In this document: one piece after another, positions 8,884 through 17,149 of the stretch
Layout: every line of letters starts with the position of its first letter
How positions within the stretch are numbered: the first letter of the stretch is position 1
Assembly: GCA_022826745.1 (NCBI GenBank)
Contig: JAJDUI010000007.1
Location: 1-39,308 of the forward strand
Length of the DNA stretch: 39,308 bases
Origin: Thermoanaerobaculia bacterium
GTDB lineage: Bacteria > Acidobacteriota > Thermoanaerobaculia > Multivoradales > Multivoraceae
Reading direction: 5' to 3'
Notes under the pieces: model-generated
What the model saw: only the letters and a program-made list of their open reading frames with translations
Databases searched by the model: none
Told to the model about the DNA's origin: nothing
Program-made: the position numbers and the translations under genes

Positions 8884-10314
8884 ATGGCCGAAGCCCGGGA
8901 AGCGCCGCAGAACCCCCTTCACGAGCGCTACGCGAGCGCGGAGATGGCGCGGCTGTTCTCGGCCCGGCACCGGTTCCGGACCTGGCGGCGGCTCTGGATC
9001 TGCCTGGCCGAGAACCAGGCGGCCCTGGGGTTGCCGATCAGCGAGGAACAGCTCGACTCGCTGCGCCAGCACGCGGACGACCTGGACCTGGAACGGGTAG
9101 CCGCGCTCGAACGGGAGACGCGCCACGACGTGGTGGCCCATCTCCGGCATTTCGCCGAGGTCAGCGGCGACGCCGGCAGCATCCTGCACCTGGGCGCGAC
9201 GTCGGCCTTCATCACCGACAACACGGACGCCCTGATCGTTCGGGAAGCGCTCGATCTCGTCGCGGGCAGGCTGGCCGCCACGGTCGCCGAGCTGGCCGGC
9301 TTCGCCCGGCGGGAGCGCGGCACGACCGCGCTCGCCTACACCCACTTCCAGTCGGCCCAGTTGACGACGCTGGGCAAGCGCGCCTGCCTCTGGCTCCAGG
9401 ACTTCCTGACCGACCTCGAGGAAGTGGCGGGTCGCCGCGACCGGCTGCGCTGCCGGGGCGCCAAGGGCACCACGGGCACGCAGGCCTCCTTCCTCACCCT
9501 GTTCGGCGGCGATCACGGCAAGGTCCGCGAACTCGACGCCCGGATCGCCTCGGCTCTCGGCTTCGAGGCGAGCTGGCGGATCACCGGCCAGACCTACCCG
9601 CGCAAGCAGGACAGCCAGGTCCTGCACACGCTGTCCGGCACGGCGGAGAGCTGCCACAAGTTCGGCAGCGACCTGCGGCTGCTGCAGGGCGTCGGCGAGC
9701 TGTCCGAGCCGTTCGACGAGAACCAGGTCGGTTCCTCGGCGATGGCCTACAAACGCAACCCGGTGCGAGCGGAGCGCATGTGCTCCCTGTCGCGTCGCGT
9801 GATGAGCGACTCGCTGCACGGGGCGCTGAACGCCGGCACCCAGTGGCTCGAGCGCAGCCTCGACGACTCGGCGAACCGGCGCCTGGTGCTGACCGACTGC
9901 TTCCTGACCGTCGATGCCGTGCTGCTCCTGGCCGCGAACATCGCCCAGGGACTGCGCGTCAACGAAGCGGCCACGGCCGCCCGGGTGAGGCGGGAGCTCC
10001 CCTTCATGGCCACCGAGACCTTCCTGATGGAGGCGTCGCTGCGCGGCGGCGACCGCCAGGAACTGCACGAACGCATCCGCCGGCACAGTCTCGAGGCTTA
10101 CGCGCGGGTCTCCGCGGGCGAGCAGAACCCGCTGATCGACCTGATCGCGGGCGATCCGTCGTTCGGGCTCGGACGGGACGAACTCGAGTCACTGGTCGAC
10201 GCGGATTCCTTCACCGGTCGCTCCGCGCAGCAGGTGGACGACTTTCTGACCGAGGCCGTCGAACCAGCGTTGGCGAAGCACCGGGCCGCGGCGGTCGAGG
10301 CGCCGAGGGTGTAG
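8884..10314 (+). CDS. purB: Adenylosuccinate lyase, eukaryote-like type
   Basis: Fumarase/aspartase-superfamily enzyme that removes fumarate from SAICAR and from adenylosuccinate in purine synthesis. 476 residues. RHDV (80-83), GATS (104-107), the YTH with the catalytic His (152-154) and the flexible signature loop GSSAMAYKRNP (283-293) are seen. The loop followed by VRAERMCSLSR and the overall length resemble the animal-type ADSL more than the compact B. subtilis-type PurB; this is a comparison from memory. ATG start without Shine-Dalgarno. rlpA follows after 7 nt. Confidence 0.92.
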   Translation: MAEAREAPQNPLHERYASAEMARLFSARHRFRTWRRLWICLAENQAALGLPISEEQLDSLRQHADDLDLERVAALERETRHDVVAHLRHFAEVSGDAGSILHLGATSAFITDNTDALIVREALDLVAGRLAATVAELAGFARRERGTTALAYTHFQSAQLTTLGKRACLWLQDFLTDLEEVAGRRDRLRCRGAKGTTGTQASFLTLFGGDHGKVRELDARIASALGFEASWRITGQTYPRKQDSQVLHTLSGTAESCHKFGSDLRLLQGVGELSEPFDENQVGSSAMAYKRNPVRAERMCSLSRRVMSDSLHGALNAGTQWLERSLDDSANRRLVLTDCFLTVDAVLLLAANIAQGLRVNEAATAARVRRELPFMATETFLMEASLRGGDRQELHERIRRHSLEAYARVSAGEQNPLIDLIAGDPSFGLGRDELESLVDADSFTGRSAQQVDDFLTEAVEPALAKHRAAAVEAPRV

Positions 10315-10321
10315 CCGCCCG

Positions 10322-11011
10322 ATGTACCGGCCGCGTCCGCTCCCGGCAGCGCTTGCCGCCGTCCTCGCTGCCGGTCTGCTGGCCGGCTGCGCCACGACCA
10401 CCCGCCTGGAGTCGCCGAACCGCGGAACCACACAGAAAGGACTGGCATCGTGGTACGGCGCCAAGTTTCACGGCCGGCCGACCGCCAGCGGCGAGATCTA
10501 CGACATGAATCGCATCTCGGCCGCCCACAAGCAGTTGCCGCTCGGCACGGTGGTCCAGGTGAAGAACCGCGACAACGGCAAGAAGCTCAGGGTCCCGATC
10601 AACGACCGCGGCCCTTTCATCAAGGGCCGGATCATCGATCTCTCCGTGGGCGCCGCCAGACGACTCGAGATGTTCGGCCAGGGACTGGCGAACGTCCGTA
10701 TCAAGGTCGTGCGGCTCCCGCCGAAGAAGCGGCGACTGCCGATCTCCTACCCGGCTCGCGGCGGGCGCGAAACCAGGGCGGACCGGAACCGCGGGAGCGG
10801 ATTCACCATTCAGGCCGGCGCCTTCCGGGAGCGCAGCAGCGCCGTGGCGCTGGCCCGGCGCCTCCGCCGCGAACTGGACCTCGACAACGTAAAGATCACC
10901 AGAGGAGGAGGAGTGCACCGCGTCCGGATCGAGCGCAAACGCCGGCAGGCAGCCGACGACGTGCTCCAACGCCTGAAGGACGCCGGCATCGCCGCGTTTC
11001 TCATGGGCTGA
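10322..11011 (+). CDS. rlpA: RlpA-like septal-ring lipoprotein (DPBB and SPOR domains)
   Basis: Predicted lipoprotein lytic transglycosylase acting on peptidoglycan strands lacking stem peptides at the division septum. The signal peptide has a hydrophobic core (about 8-21) and lipobox LAGC with Cys23. A double-psi beta-barrel (about 41-135) contains GLASWYG, TASGE, LPLGT.V and INDRGPF..GRIIDLS. A basic linker leads to a C-terminal SPOR domain (about 160-229) starting FTIQAGAF that should bind denuded glycan. 229 residues. The gene begins 7 nt after purB, so co-transcription is likely. The family role is established; transglycosylase activity of this copy is inferred. Confidence 0.92.
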   Translation: MYRPRPLPAALAAVLAAGLLAGCATTTRLESPNRGTTQKGLASWYGAKFHGRPTASGEIYDMNRISAAHKQLPLGTVVQVKNRDNGKKLRVPINDRGPFIKGRIIDLSVGAARRLEMFGQGLANVRIKVVRLPPKKRRLPISYPARGGRETRADRNRGSGFTIQAGAFRERSSAVALARRLRRELDLDNVKITRGGGVHRVRIERKRRQAADDVLQRLKDAGIAAFLMG

Positions 11012-11015
11012 CGAG

Positions 11016-11054
11016 TCTCCTGGGCTGATGGGCCCGGGCCGGCTCGTCAGGAGA
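11016..11054. terminator. Possible shared hairpin between convergent rlpA and serA
   Basis: TCTCCTG (11016-11022) and CAGGAGA (11048-11054) form a perfect 7-bp stem around a 25-nt GC-rich stretch, reaching 8 nt into the serA 3' end. A competing ACGAG/CTCGT pairing also exists. There is no T-run, so a weak bidirectional terminator is only a suggestion. Confidence 0.25.
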
Positions 11055-12654
11055 GGTCGAACAGGTCGACCGAGATCGACTCGTCCAGGGCCAGCAGCGC
11101 CGCCAGGCAGTCGTCGTCCGGCGGCTGATCGAGCCGCAGGACGGCCAGGGCGTGCCCCCCGGGCTCGCGGGCCAGGTGGATGTCGGCGATGTTGATGCCG
11201 TCGTCGCCAAGGAGCGTGCCGAGACGCCCGACGAACCCGGGCACGTCCCGGTTGCGGACGACGAGCAGCAGACCCCGGGGCTTGAACTCCATCTGGAACC
11301 CGCCGAACGAGACGACTCGCAGGTCGCCGTGGATCTCTCCGTGGCGATAGGTCGTGCCGGACACCTCGGCCACGCCGTCGGCCGTCCACGCTCCGGCTGC
11401 GGGTTCAGCGCCGACTGCCCGAACCCGCACCAGGTGAGCGTAGGCGGCCCGGTCGCTGTGGGTGGCCTGCACGAGTTCGACCCGGCGGTCGGTGGCCATA
11501 CGCTCGGCGTTGACGTAGTTCACTCCCTCGCCGCAGGACGGGATCAGGGCGCCCTTGAGCGCCGCGACGGCAACCGACTTCCGCAGTTCGCTGTCGATGC
11601 CCCAGAGATCGACCTGGACCCGTCGAAGGCTGCCGCCGAGCGCGAGCGCGGACAGCCGGCCGAGTTGTTCGCCCAACCGCAGGAACGGTGCTCCGCGAGA
11701 GCCCGAGGAACGGAACGGCAGGTTCACCGCCGACACCGCGAGCGAACCGCCGAGCGCGGCAAGCACCATGCGGGCGGTCTCCGTGGCGATGCGCTCCTGT
11801 GCCTCGGTGGTCTGGGCGCCGATGTGCGGCGTGGCCACCACCTTCGGGTGAGCGGCGAGCCGGTAGTCCGTCGGCGGCTCCTCCGGGAAGACGTCCAGGC
11901 CCGCCCCCGAGAGTTTGCCGGACTCGAGCGCGGCGAGGAGGGCCTCGGCGTCGACCACACCGCCGCGGCCCACATTGATGACCGCCGCGCCGTCCTTCAT
12001 CAGGGCGATGCGCGAGTCGTCGAGCATGTTCCTGGTCTGGTCGGTGAGCGGGGTGTGGAAGGTGATGAAGTCGGACCGCGCGAGCAGGTCGTCCAGTGCC
12101 GCCGGCTCGACATCGAGACGGCGCGCCACCTCCGCCTGCAGAAAGGGGTCGTAGGCGAGCGTTTCCATCTCGAAGGCCCGGGCACGGGTCGCCACCCGCT
12201 GGCCGATCTGACCGAAGCCGATCACGCCCAGCGTCTTGCCCTGCAACTCGCTGCCGACATGGCTCTTGCGTTCCCAGCGCTCCGCCTTGAGCGACGCGTC
12301 GGCGGAGGGAATCCGTCGCGCCAGCGCCAGCAGCAGGGCGAAGGTGTGCTCGGTTGCCGAGAGCGAGTTCGCCGTCGGCGCGTTGATGACCAGCACGCCG
12401 CGCTGCGTCGCGGCGGCGATGTCGATGTTGTCGACGCCGACCCCGGCGCGGCCCACGACCTTGAGGCGATCGCCGCCCTCCAGCACCTCGCGCGTGATCT
12501 GCGTTCCGCTGCGCACGATGACGGCGTCGTAGTCCGCGATCAACTCGGCCAGGCGCGGCCGGTCCGCGTCCCGCAACTCGTCGACGTCGGCGCTCTGGCG
12601 CAGAACTTCGACGCCTGCCGGCGCCAGCGAATCGGCAATCAGAATCCGCTGCAT
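11047..12654 (-). CDS. serA: D-3-phosphoglycerate dehydrogenase (long form)
   Basis: First step of serine synthesis: NAD-dependent oxidation of 3-phosphoglycerate. 535 residues, the long type with an intervening ASB domain and a C-terminal ACT domain. The Rossmann motif GFGQIG is at 146-151; catalytic residues are Arg230 (NVGRGG), Glu259 (DVFPEEP) and His277 (PHIGAQT). The ASB-like part spans about 315-450, and the ACT domain (about 460-535) has VVRNRDVPGFVGRLGTLLGDDGINIADI, suggesting feedback control by serine. Start ATG 12652-12654; the upstream frame overlaps namZ. Third gene of the moaC-namZ-serA run. Confidence 0.95.
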   Translation of the reverse strand: MQRILIADSLAPAGVEVLRQSADVDELRDADRPRLAELIADYDAVIVRSGTQITREVLEGGDRLKVVGRAGVGVDNIDIAAATQRGVLVINAPTANSLSATEHTFALLLALARRIPSADASLKAERWERKSHVGSELQGKTLGVIGFGQIGQRVATRARAFEMETLAYDPFLQAEVARRLDVEPAALDDLLARSDFITFHTPLTDQTRNMLDDSRIALMKDGAAVINVGRGGVVDAEALLAALESGKLSGAGLDVFPEEPPTDYRLAAHPKVVATPHIGAQTTEAQERIATETARMVLAALGGSLAVSAVNLPFRSSGSRGAPFLRLGEQLGRLSALALGGSLRRVQVDLWGIDSELRKSVAVAALKGALIPSCGEGVNYVNAERMATDRRVELVQATHSDRAAYAHLVRVRAVGAEPAAGAWTADGVAEVSGTTYRHGEIHGDLRVVSFGGFQMEFKPRGLLLVVRNRDVPGFVGRLGTLLGDDGINIADIHLAREPGGHALAVLRLDQPPDDDCLAALLALDESISVDLFDLS

Positions 12655-12676
12655 CGGAGCGGATTGTTGCAGCGCT

Positions 12677-13861
12677 TCAGGAGTACAGCAAGACCGAATC
12701 GCACTCGGCCCGGAACTCCCGCTGGTCCTCCTCCCAGGAGGCATACCAGCGTTCGATCCCGTCTCCGCCGTCGAGACCGGTCCGGAAACGGTCCGTGCCC
12801 GCCAGGAGATCGATCGCCGGCGTGTCGGCGACGAACTCGTAGGGCTCGCTGCGCCAACCGAAGTCGGTCCCGAGAACGTCGCGAAAAGCCAGCAGCAACT
12901 CGAAGCCCAGCCGGACCGGCCGCAGGAGAGCGGCGTCCTCGAGCCGCAGCTCGACTCCAGCGCAGATGGAGCCGGCGTGCTTCTGGAACTGGGGTCTGAA
13001 CATCGCGGGCACCACGGAGATTCCGGCGAGCCCGGCGGCAGCCAGGCGTTCCCGGCAACGGCCAGCGAGTGCGGGCGCGTCGGCGCCGGGGACGCCCAGG
13101 AGCTGGAACGGCCTCGTGGTTCCCCGCCCCTCCGAGATCGTCGTCGCCTCGAACAGGCACAGGCCCGGGTAGAGATGCGCCGTCTCCGGTGTCGGCATGT
13201 TGGGCGAAGGCGCCGTCCACGGCCGGTCGATGTCCCCCCACGCCTGGCGGCGGCGCCAGCCCTCGACCTTGAACACCGTCAGCGAGCCGCTGTCCCAGCC
13301 GCGCCGGCGGCCCTCCAGCAGGAGGATCTCCCCCATCGTCAGACCGTGTCGCTGCGGCATCCGGAAGGCGCCGACAAAGGAGGTGAAGTCGAGATCCAGG
13401 AGGTTGCCCTCCACTTCCAGGCCGCCGAGCGGATTGGGGCGATCGAGGACCCACACCTCGCAGCCGGCCACAAGCGCCGCCTCGGCCGCCCACACCGCGG
13501 TGGCCGCGAACGTGTAGTAGCGCGCGCCCACGTCCTGGAGGTCGATCACCACCAGGTCGCAGCCTGCGAAGGCGCCCGGATGGGGTCGGAGGCTGCCGGC
13601 CTCACCGCCGTACAGCGAGACCACCGGACGGCCGGTCCACGGATCAGGTTCGTCCCCGGACGCGACCATGTCCTGTTCGACACCGTAGAAGCCATGCTCG
13701 GGCCCCAGGAGCGTGACCGCCGGCTGCACCGCGTCCAGCGCGAGATGAGCGTGGACGCCGCGCAGGCTGAGCGAGGCCTGGTGGCACAGCAAGGCATAGC
13801 GCCGGCCCCTGATGCGTCCGGCGTCCTCAAGCAGGCGGTCGAGTCCGGACGGGATCGGCAT
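12677..13861 (-). CDS. namZ: DUF1343 protein, NamZ-like exo-beta-N-acetylmuramidase
   Basis: Family defined by B. subtilis NamZ (YbbC), which cleaves terminal N-acetylmuramic acid during cell-wall recycling. 394 residues. Conserved blocks seen: GPEHGF (53-58), VSLYGG (81-86), DLQDVGARYYTF (107-118), LDRPNPLGG (139-147), RHGLTMGE (171-178), and SEGRGTT.PFQLLG and QKHAG further on. No signal peptide or membrane segment is visible from the ATG at 13859-13861, so this copy looks cytoplasmic, unlike many secreted members. Spacing is 13 nt to moaC and 22 nt to serA. The exact enzyme activity is inferred from the family. Confidence 0.85.
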   Translation of the reverse strand: MPIPSGLDRLLEDAGRIRGRRYALLCHQASLSLRGVHAHLALDAVQPAVTLLGPEHGFYGVEQDMVASGDEPDPWTGRPVVSLYGGEAGSLRPHPGAFAGCDLVVIDLQDVGARYYTFAATAVWAAEAALVAGCEVWVLDRPNPLGGLEVEGNLLDLDFTSFVGAFRMPQRHGLTMGEILLLEGRRRGWDSGSLTVFKVEGWRRRQAWGDIDRPWTAPSPNMPTPETAHLYPGLCLFEATTISEGRGTTRPFQLLGVPGADAPALAGRCRERLAAAGLAGISVVPAMFRPQFQKHAGSICAGVELRLEDAALLRPVRLGFELLLAFRDVLGTDFGWRSEPYEFVADTPAIDLLAGTDRFRTGLDGGDGIERWYASWEEDQREFRAECDSVLLYS

Positions 13862-13874
13862 GATCGACGGGAGG

Positions 13875-14354
13875 CTAGGAGCCTGCGCCGCGGCGGTAGT
13901 CGCCGCGCTGGCCCCCGCTCTTCGCTTCGAGCAGAAGGTCCGTGATGACCGCGCCACGTTCGACCGACTTGACCATGTCGTAGAGGGCGAGAGCCGCCGC
14001 GGCGCACGCGGTCAGCGCCTCCATCTCGGCGCCGGTCCGAGCCGTCGCAACGACGCGGCTACGGATCGTGACGCCGCCCTCCGCGGGTTCGATCTCCACC
14101 TCGACCTGATCGAGCGGCAGAGGATGGGCCAGGGGGATCCAGGTCGCGGTGCCCTTCGCCGCCTGAACGCCAGCGACGCGGGCCACGGTCACGGCATCGC
14201 CCTTGGGCAGATTCTCCAGCCGCTCGACCGTCTGTGCGGACAGCAGAACGCGGCAGGACGCCTCGGCCACACGCCGCGTCACCTCCTTGGCGGAGACGTC
14301 GACCATGGCAGCCCGCCCGCCGCGGTCGAGGTGGCTGAAAGTCCCTGCGCTCAT
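13875..14354 (-). CDS. moaC: Cyclic pyranopterin monophosphate synthase MoaC
   Basis: With MoaA, converts GTP to cyclic pyranopterin monophosphate, the first stage of molybdenum cofactor synthesis. 159 residues. FSHLD (6-10) and MVDVSAKEVTRR (17-28) at the N terminus, Lys51, HPLPL (77-81), TGAEMEALTA (107-116), YDMVKSV (125-131) and KSGG (145-148) are all as expected, so the enzyme should be active. It leads the moaC-namZ-serA run and is divergent from the glycosyltransferase by 27 nt. A molybdopterin oxidoreductase lies 7 kb away but other moa genes are absent here. Confidence 0.95.
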   Translation of the reverse strand: MSAGTFSHLDRGGRAAMVDVSAKEVTRRVAEASCRVLLSAQTVERLENLPKGDAVTVARVAGVQAAKGTATWIPLAHPLPLDQVEVEIEPAEGGVTIRSRVVATARTGAEMEALTACAAAALALYDMVKSVERGAVITDLLLEAKSGGQRGDYRRGAGS

Positions 14355-14381
14355 CGCGACTCGCTAACCTAACAGCCCGGA

Positions 14382-15065
14382 ATGCGCCTCGCGATCGTCA
14401 TGCCGGTGCTCGAAGAAGCGGCGCGGGTCCGGACGGCCATCGCCGCGGCGCGGGCCCACTGCGACGATCTCATCGTCGTCGACGGCGGCAGCCGGGATCG
14501 CACCGCGGAACTGGCCTCCGCCGCGGGCGCCCTGGTCGAAACCGTGCCGCGCGCCGGGCGCGGACCCCAACTGCGAACCGGCGCCGACCGGGCAATCCGG
14601 GCCGGAGCCGACGTGCTGCTGTTCCTCCACGCCGACACGCGGCTGCCGCCGGCCGCGCGAGCCGGGGTAGAACGCGCGGTGAACTCCGGCGCGGCAGGCG
14701 GGGGTTTCCTGATCGACTTCGAAGCGGCCCCGCCGCTGCTGCGGCGGGGCCGGGTCCTGATCGACATCCGCACCCGCTGGCTGCATACCCCGCTCGGCGA
14801 CCAGGCTCAGTTCGCCACGACAGCCGCGTACCTCGCCTGCGGCGGTTTTTCCGACCTGCCGATCCTCGAGGATCTCGACTTCATCGGTCGCCTTCGTCGA
14901 CAGGGACCGATCTCGGTCGTGGAGCAACGCGCGACCACTTCATCCCGACGCTTCGCCGAGCGAGGCGTCGTTCGCACCGTGGCGACGAACTGGCTGATCT
15001 GGTCGCTGTTCGCCGCCGGCGTCAAACCGGCACGGCTGGCGGGCCTCTACCCCCTGGTGCGCTAG
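14382..15065 (+). CDS. Small GT2 glycosyltransferase (TIGR04283-like)
   Basis: Family 2 GT-A glycosyltransferase of 227 residues, transferring a sugar from an NDP-sugar to an unknown acceptor. The N-terminal IVMPVLEE strand, DLIVVDGGSRDRT (about 29-41) and the FLHADTRLP metal-binding motif (about 86-94) are clear. GGFSDLPILEDLDFIGRL (about 152-169) holds the likely catalytic ED pair. The C-terminal hydrophobic segment (about 205-225) may touch the membrane. The short length and FLHADT motif fit the TIGR04283 family. No Shine-Dalgarno; a TAACCT hexamer (14365-14370) stands 11 nt before the ATG. Substrate unknown. Confidence 0.85.
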   Translation: MRLAIVMPVLEEAARVRTAIAAARAHCDDLIVVDGGSRDRTAELASAAGALVETVPRAGRGPQLRTGADRAIRAGADVLLFLHADTRLPPAARAGVERAVNSGAAGGGFLIDFEAAPPLLRRGRVLIDIRTRWLHTPLGDQAQFATTAAYLACGGFSDLPILEDLDFIGRLRRQGPISVVEQRATTSSRRFAERGVVRTVATNWLIWSLFAAGVKPARLAGLYPLVR

Positions 15066-15106
15066 CGCCGGGAGGTAGAGGCGGCCAGAGCCGCCGGGGG
15101 CCTAGT

Positions 15107-15132
15107 GCCCGTGCGACCGCGGTCGCACGGGC
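15107..15132. terminator. 26-bp perfect palindrome between convergent glycosyltransferase and HU genes
   Basis: A 13+13 bp perfect inverted repeat with no loop bases, lying 41 nt after the glycosyltransferase stop and 8 nt after the HU stop. It would form a very stable hairpin in either transcript. There are no flanking T-runs, so it is an atypical bidirectional terminator at best, or a protein-binding site. Confidence 0.5.
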
Positions 15133-15140
15133 TCACGCAC

Positions 15141-15416
15141 TTAGTTCAGCGCGTCCTTCAGCGGACGGCTGACCTTGAACCGAACGCCGTTGCTGGCCGC
15201 GATCATGAGCGACTCGCCCGTCTTCGGGTTGCGCCCGGCGCGAGCGGCGCGGTGGGACACGGAGAAACTCCCGAGGCCAGGAATCTGCACGCGATCGCCC
15301 TTCTGCAGATGGCTCGAGATGCTGTCAATCAGGGACTGGACGGCATCCGCCGCCTGCTTCTTGCTGAGACCCGCGCCCTCGGCGACGGCGTCTACGATGT
15401 CTGCCTTTCCGGCCAT
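15141..15416 (-). CDS. hup: HU-family DNA-binding protein
   Basis: Nucleoid protein, 91 residues, normal HU length. MAGKADIVDAVA and LSKKQA.DAV form the dimerisation helices; GDRVQIPGLGSFSV (about 40-53) is the hinge with the GxGxF signature; the DNA-gripping arm carries RAARAGRNPKTGE (about 57-69) with the intercalating Pro. Strong GGAGGAG 8 nt before the ATG at 15414-15416. Monocistronic, with its own promoter and long leader. HU versus IHF cannot be decided fully, but the NPKTGE arm is HU-like. Confidence 0.95.
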   Translation of the reverse strand: MAGKADIVDAVAEGAGLSKKQAADAVQSLIDSISSHLQKGDRVQIPGLGSFSVSHRAARAGRNPKTGESLMIAASNGVRFKVSRPLKDALN

Positions 15417-15630
15417 GGAACGTACTCCTCCAAGTTTCGATTACGGGTGGCGAGCCCCCATAGAGCTCGCCTGGGATCACGGGCTACCTGAGCCACTCCG
15501 AAGTTGTTACTGGTGGACCGGAAGCCAGGTGGACGCAGCGTTCCCGGCAGGCATCTCCGCCGCCTGGCTTCTGGTGCTCCATGTCATCTTCGGGTATGCT
15601 CGGCTGTTTTGCTCGTGAACCTCACGAAGC
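15417..15630 (-). ncRNA. Long structured leader RNA upstream of HU (no gene in 15417-15742)
   Basis: The 326-nt stretch between HU and rsmB holds no credible protein. Read leftward from the predicted start near 15630 it has three helices: 15611-15630 (8 bp with one bulge, 3-nt loop), 15521-15532 pairing with 15560-15571 (12 bp including one G-U), and 15449-15455 pairing with 15465-15471 (7 bp perfect, 9-nt loop). The ribosome site is downstream of all three. It may be a regulatory 5' UTR or encode a small RNA. The stems are seen directly; the function is not known. Confidence 0.45.
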
Positions 15631-15636
15631 CCTGAC

Positions 15637-15675
15637 AATCTACGGCAGAACTGCCGCAAATGTCAATGTATACAT
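15637..15675 (-). promoter_or_regulatory. HU promoter with two palindromic operator-like sites
   Basis: Minus strand: a perfect -35 TTGACA (15661-15666), an 18-nt spacer and a -10 TAGATT (15637-15642). The spacer contains the perfect inverted repeat CGGCAG-AA-CTGCCG (15643-15656). Directly upstream of the -35 lies the 10-bp palindrome ATGTATACAT (15666-15675) within an AT-rich, UP-element-like stretch. A spacer operator of this kind usually means repression or MerR-type activation. Confidence 0.65.
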
Positions 15676-15742
15676 ATATTTCCGATCGTCCCTGACCCGG
15701 CGGGCGACGTCGGCGAGCGCCGGCGCCCGGCCCGAGGCTCCA

Positions 15743-17149
15743 TCAGCCGGCCGTGCGTCGGAGGGCCTGGACCGTGAAGCCGTCGTGACCTTCGGCCGGA
15801 AGCATCCGCCACAGACCGGGCGACTCGACGTGATCGGCGGCGGGCCTCCGCAGGTCGGCGCTCAGATCCCGCCGACTGAAGTCGGACCGTGACCCCAGGA
15901 AGGCCGCGACAACGTCCTCGTTCTCCTCGGGTTCGATCGAACAGGTGAGAACGACCAGCGAACCGCCCGGCCGCACGCAATCGGCCGCGCCGCCAACCAG
16001 CGAGCGGGCCTGCTCAGCGAGCCGCTCGATCTCGGCCCCGCTGATCCGCCACTTGAGTTCGGGGTGCTTGCGCAGAGTGCCCGTACCGGTGCACGGCAGG
16101 TCGACGATGACGCGATCGAAGCGGTCACGAAACGGAAGGGCGGCGCCGTCCGCGGCGCAGAGCAACGGCTCCAGGGCCAGGCGCGCGGCGTTGAGGCGCA
16201 TGGTCTGCAGGCGCCCGAGCGACACGTCGCTCGCCACGCAACGAGCATCCGGCTGCTCCGCGAGCAACGCGAACGTCTTGCCGCCCGGGGCCGCGGCGAT
16301 GTCGAGCACCCGTTCCCGGGGCGCCGGCGGAGGCACGAGCGCCGCCAACTGACTCGCCTCGTCCTGCACGTAGAAGGCGCCACGCCGGTAGGCCTCCGAA
16401 AACAGCGGGTTGCCCCACTGGACCGTGAGGCAGTGCGGCGCCAGCACCGATGGCTCGACGCCCACGTCGTCGTCGATCAACTGCTCCGCCAGCAAGGCGC
16501 GGCCGCCTCTATCGCGAAACGCGAGCAGATGCAGCGGCTTCGGGCGGTTGTTCGCGGTCAGGATGGCGATGGTCCGGGTCTCGCCATACGTGCGAAGCCA
16601 GCGCTCGACCAGCAGATCCGGGTGAGAGTGCAGGATGCCGAGCCGGACGGCCGGATCGTCCGCTTCGACCGGCCAGGCGTCACGGCGCGGCGAACGGGCG
16701 ATCCGCCGCAGCACGCCGTTGACGAAGCTGGCGCCGCCCGCATGGGTGCGGCCCGCCGCCTGCTCCACCGCCTCGTTGACCGCCGCGTGGACCGGGACAC
16801 GATCCAGGAAGAAGAGCTGGTACACCGCGATCCTCAGCGGGGCCAGCAGCGCACGCTGGATCCGGGAGAGCGGCCTTCCCGAGGCGGACGCGAGCACATG
16901 GTCGATGAAGCGCAGCCAGCGCAGCGTTCCCAGCACGAGTTCCCGCAACAGACCGTGGTCCCTCGGATCGCAGCGCTCGAGCGCACCGTCGAGGAAGGTC
17001 GAAGCGGGCGCCCTGGACTCGAGCGTCCGCTCGAGAACGAAGGCGGCCGACTCCCTCACCTTGGCGTGGGCCGTGAGGGGCGCCTCGGGCCGGCGGCGGC
17101 GCCAGTTCGGGCCGGCGCCCAGGTTCCGAATCGGTCGTCGACGGGTCAC
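15743..17149 (-). CDS. rsmB: 16S rRNA m5C967 methyltransferase
   Basis: SAM-dependent m5C methyltransferase of the Sun/NOL1 family. 468 residues: a NusB-like RNA-binding domain (about 28-155), then a Rossmann methyltransferase domain. Motif I reads DIAAAPGGKT (283-292), with Ile where Cys is common. Motif IV has DLPCTGTG with Cys353, and motif VI has LTCSIEPEEN with the catalytic Cys403. The NusB-like domain distinguishes it from RsmF. The GTG start (17147-17149) overlaps the fmt stop as GTGA. Last gene of the ksgA-ftsK-fmt-rsmB run; fmt-rsmB adjacency is common. Confidence 0.93.
   Translation of the reverse strand: MTRRRPIRNLGAGPNWRRRRPEAPLTAHAKVRESAAFVLERTLESRAPASTFLDGALERCDPRDHGLLRELVLGTLRWLRFIDHVLASASGRPLSRIQRALLAPLRIAVYQLFFLDRVPVHAAVNEAVEQAAGRTHAGGASFVNGVLRRIARSPRRDAWPVEADDPAVRLGILHSHPDLLVERWLRTYGETRTIAILTANNRPKPLHLLAFRDRGGRALLAEQLIDDDVGVEPSVLAPHCLTVQWGNPLFSEAYRRGAFYVQDEASQLAALVPPPAPRERVLDIAAAPGGKTFALLAEQPDARCVASDVSLGRLQTMRLNAARLALEPLLCAADGAALPFRDRFDRVIVDLPCTGTGTLRKHPELKWRISGAEIERLAEQARSLVGGAADCVRPGGSLVVLTCSIEPEENEDVVAAFLGSRSDFSRRDLSADLRRPAADHVESPGLWRMLPAEGHDGFTVQALRRTAG

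Noticed and set aside
8149..10086. Minus-strand open frame of 645 codons opposite argF and purB
   Set aside because: Spans two real genes and the gap between them; composition is typical of an antisense shadow.
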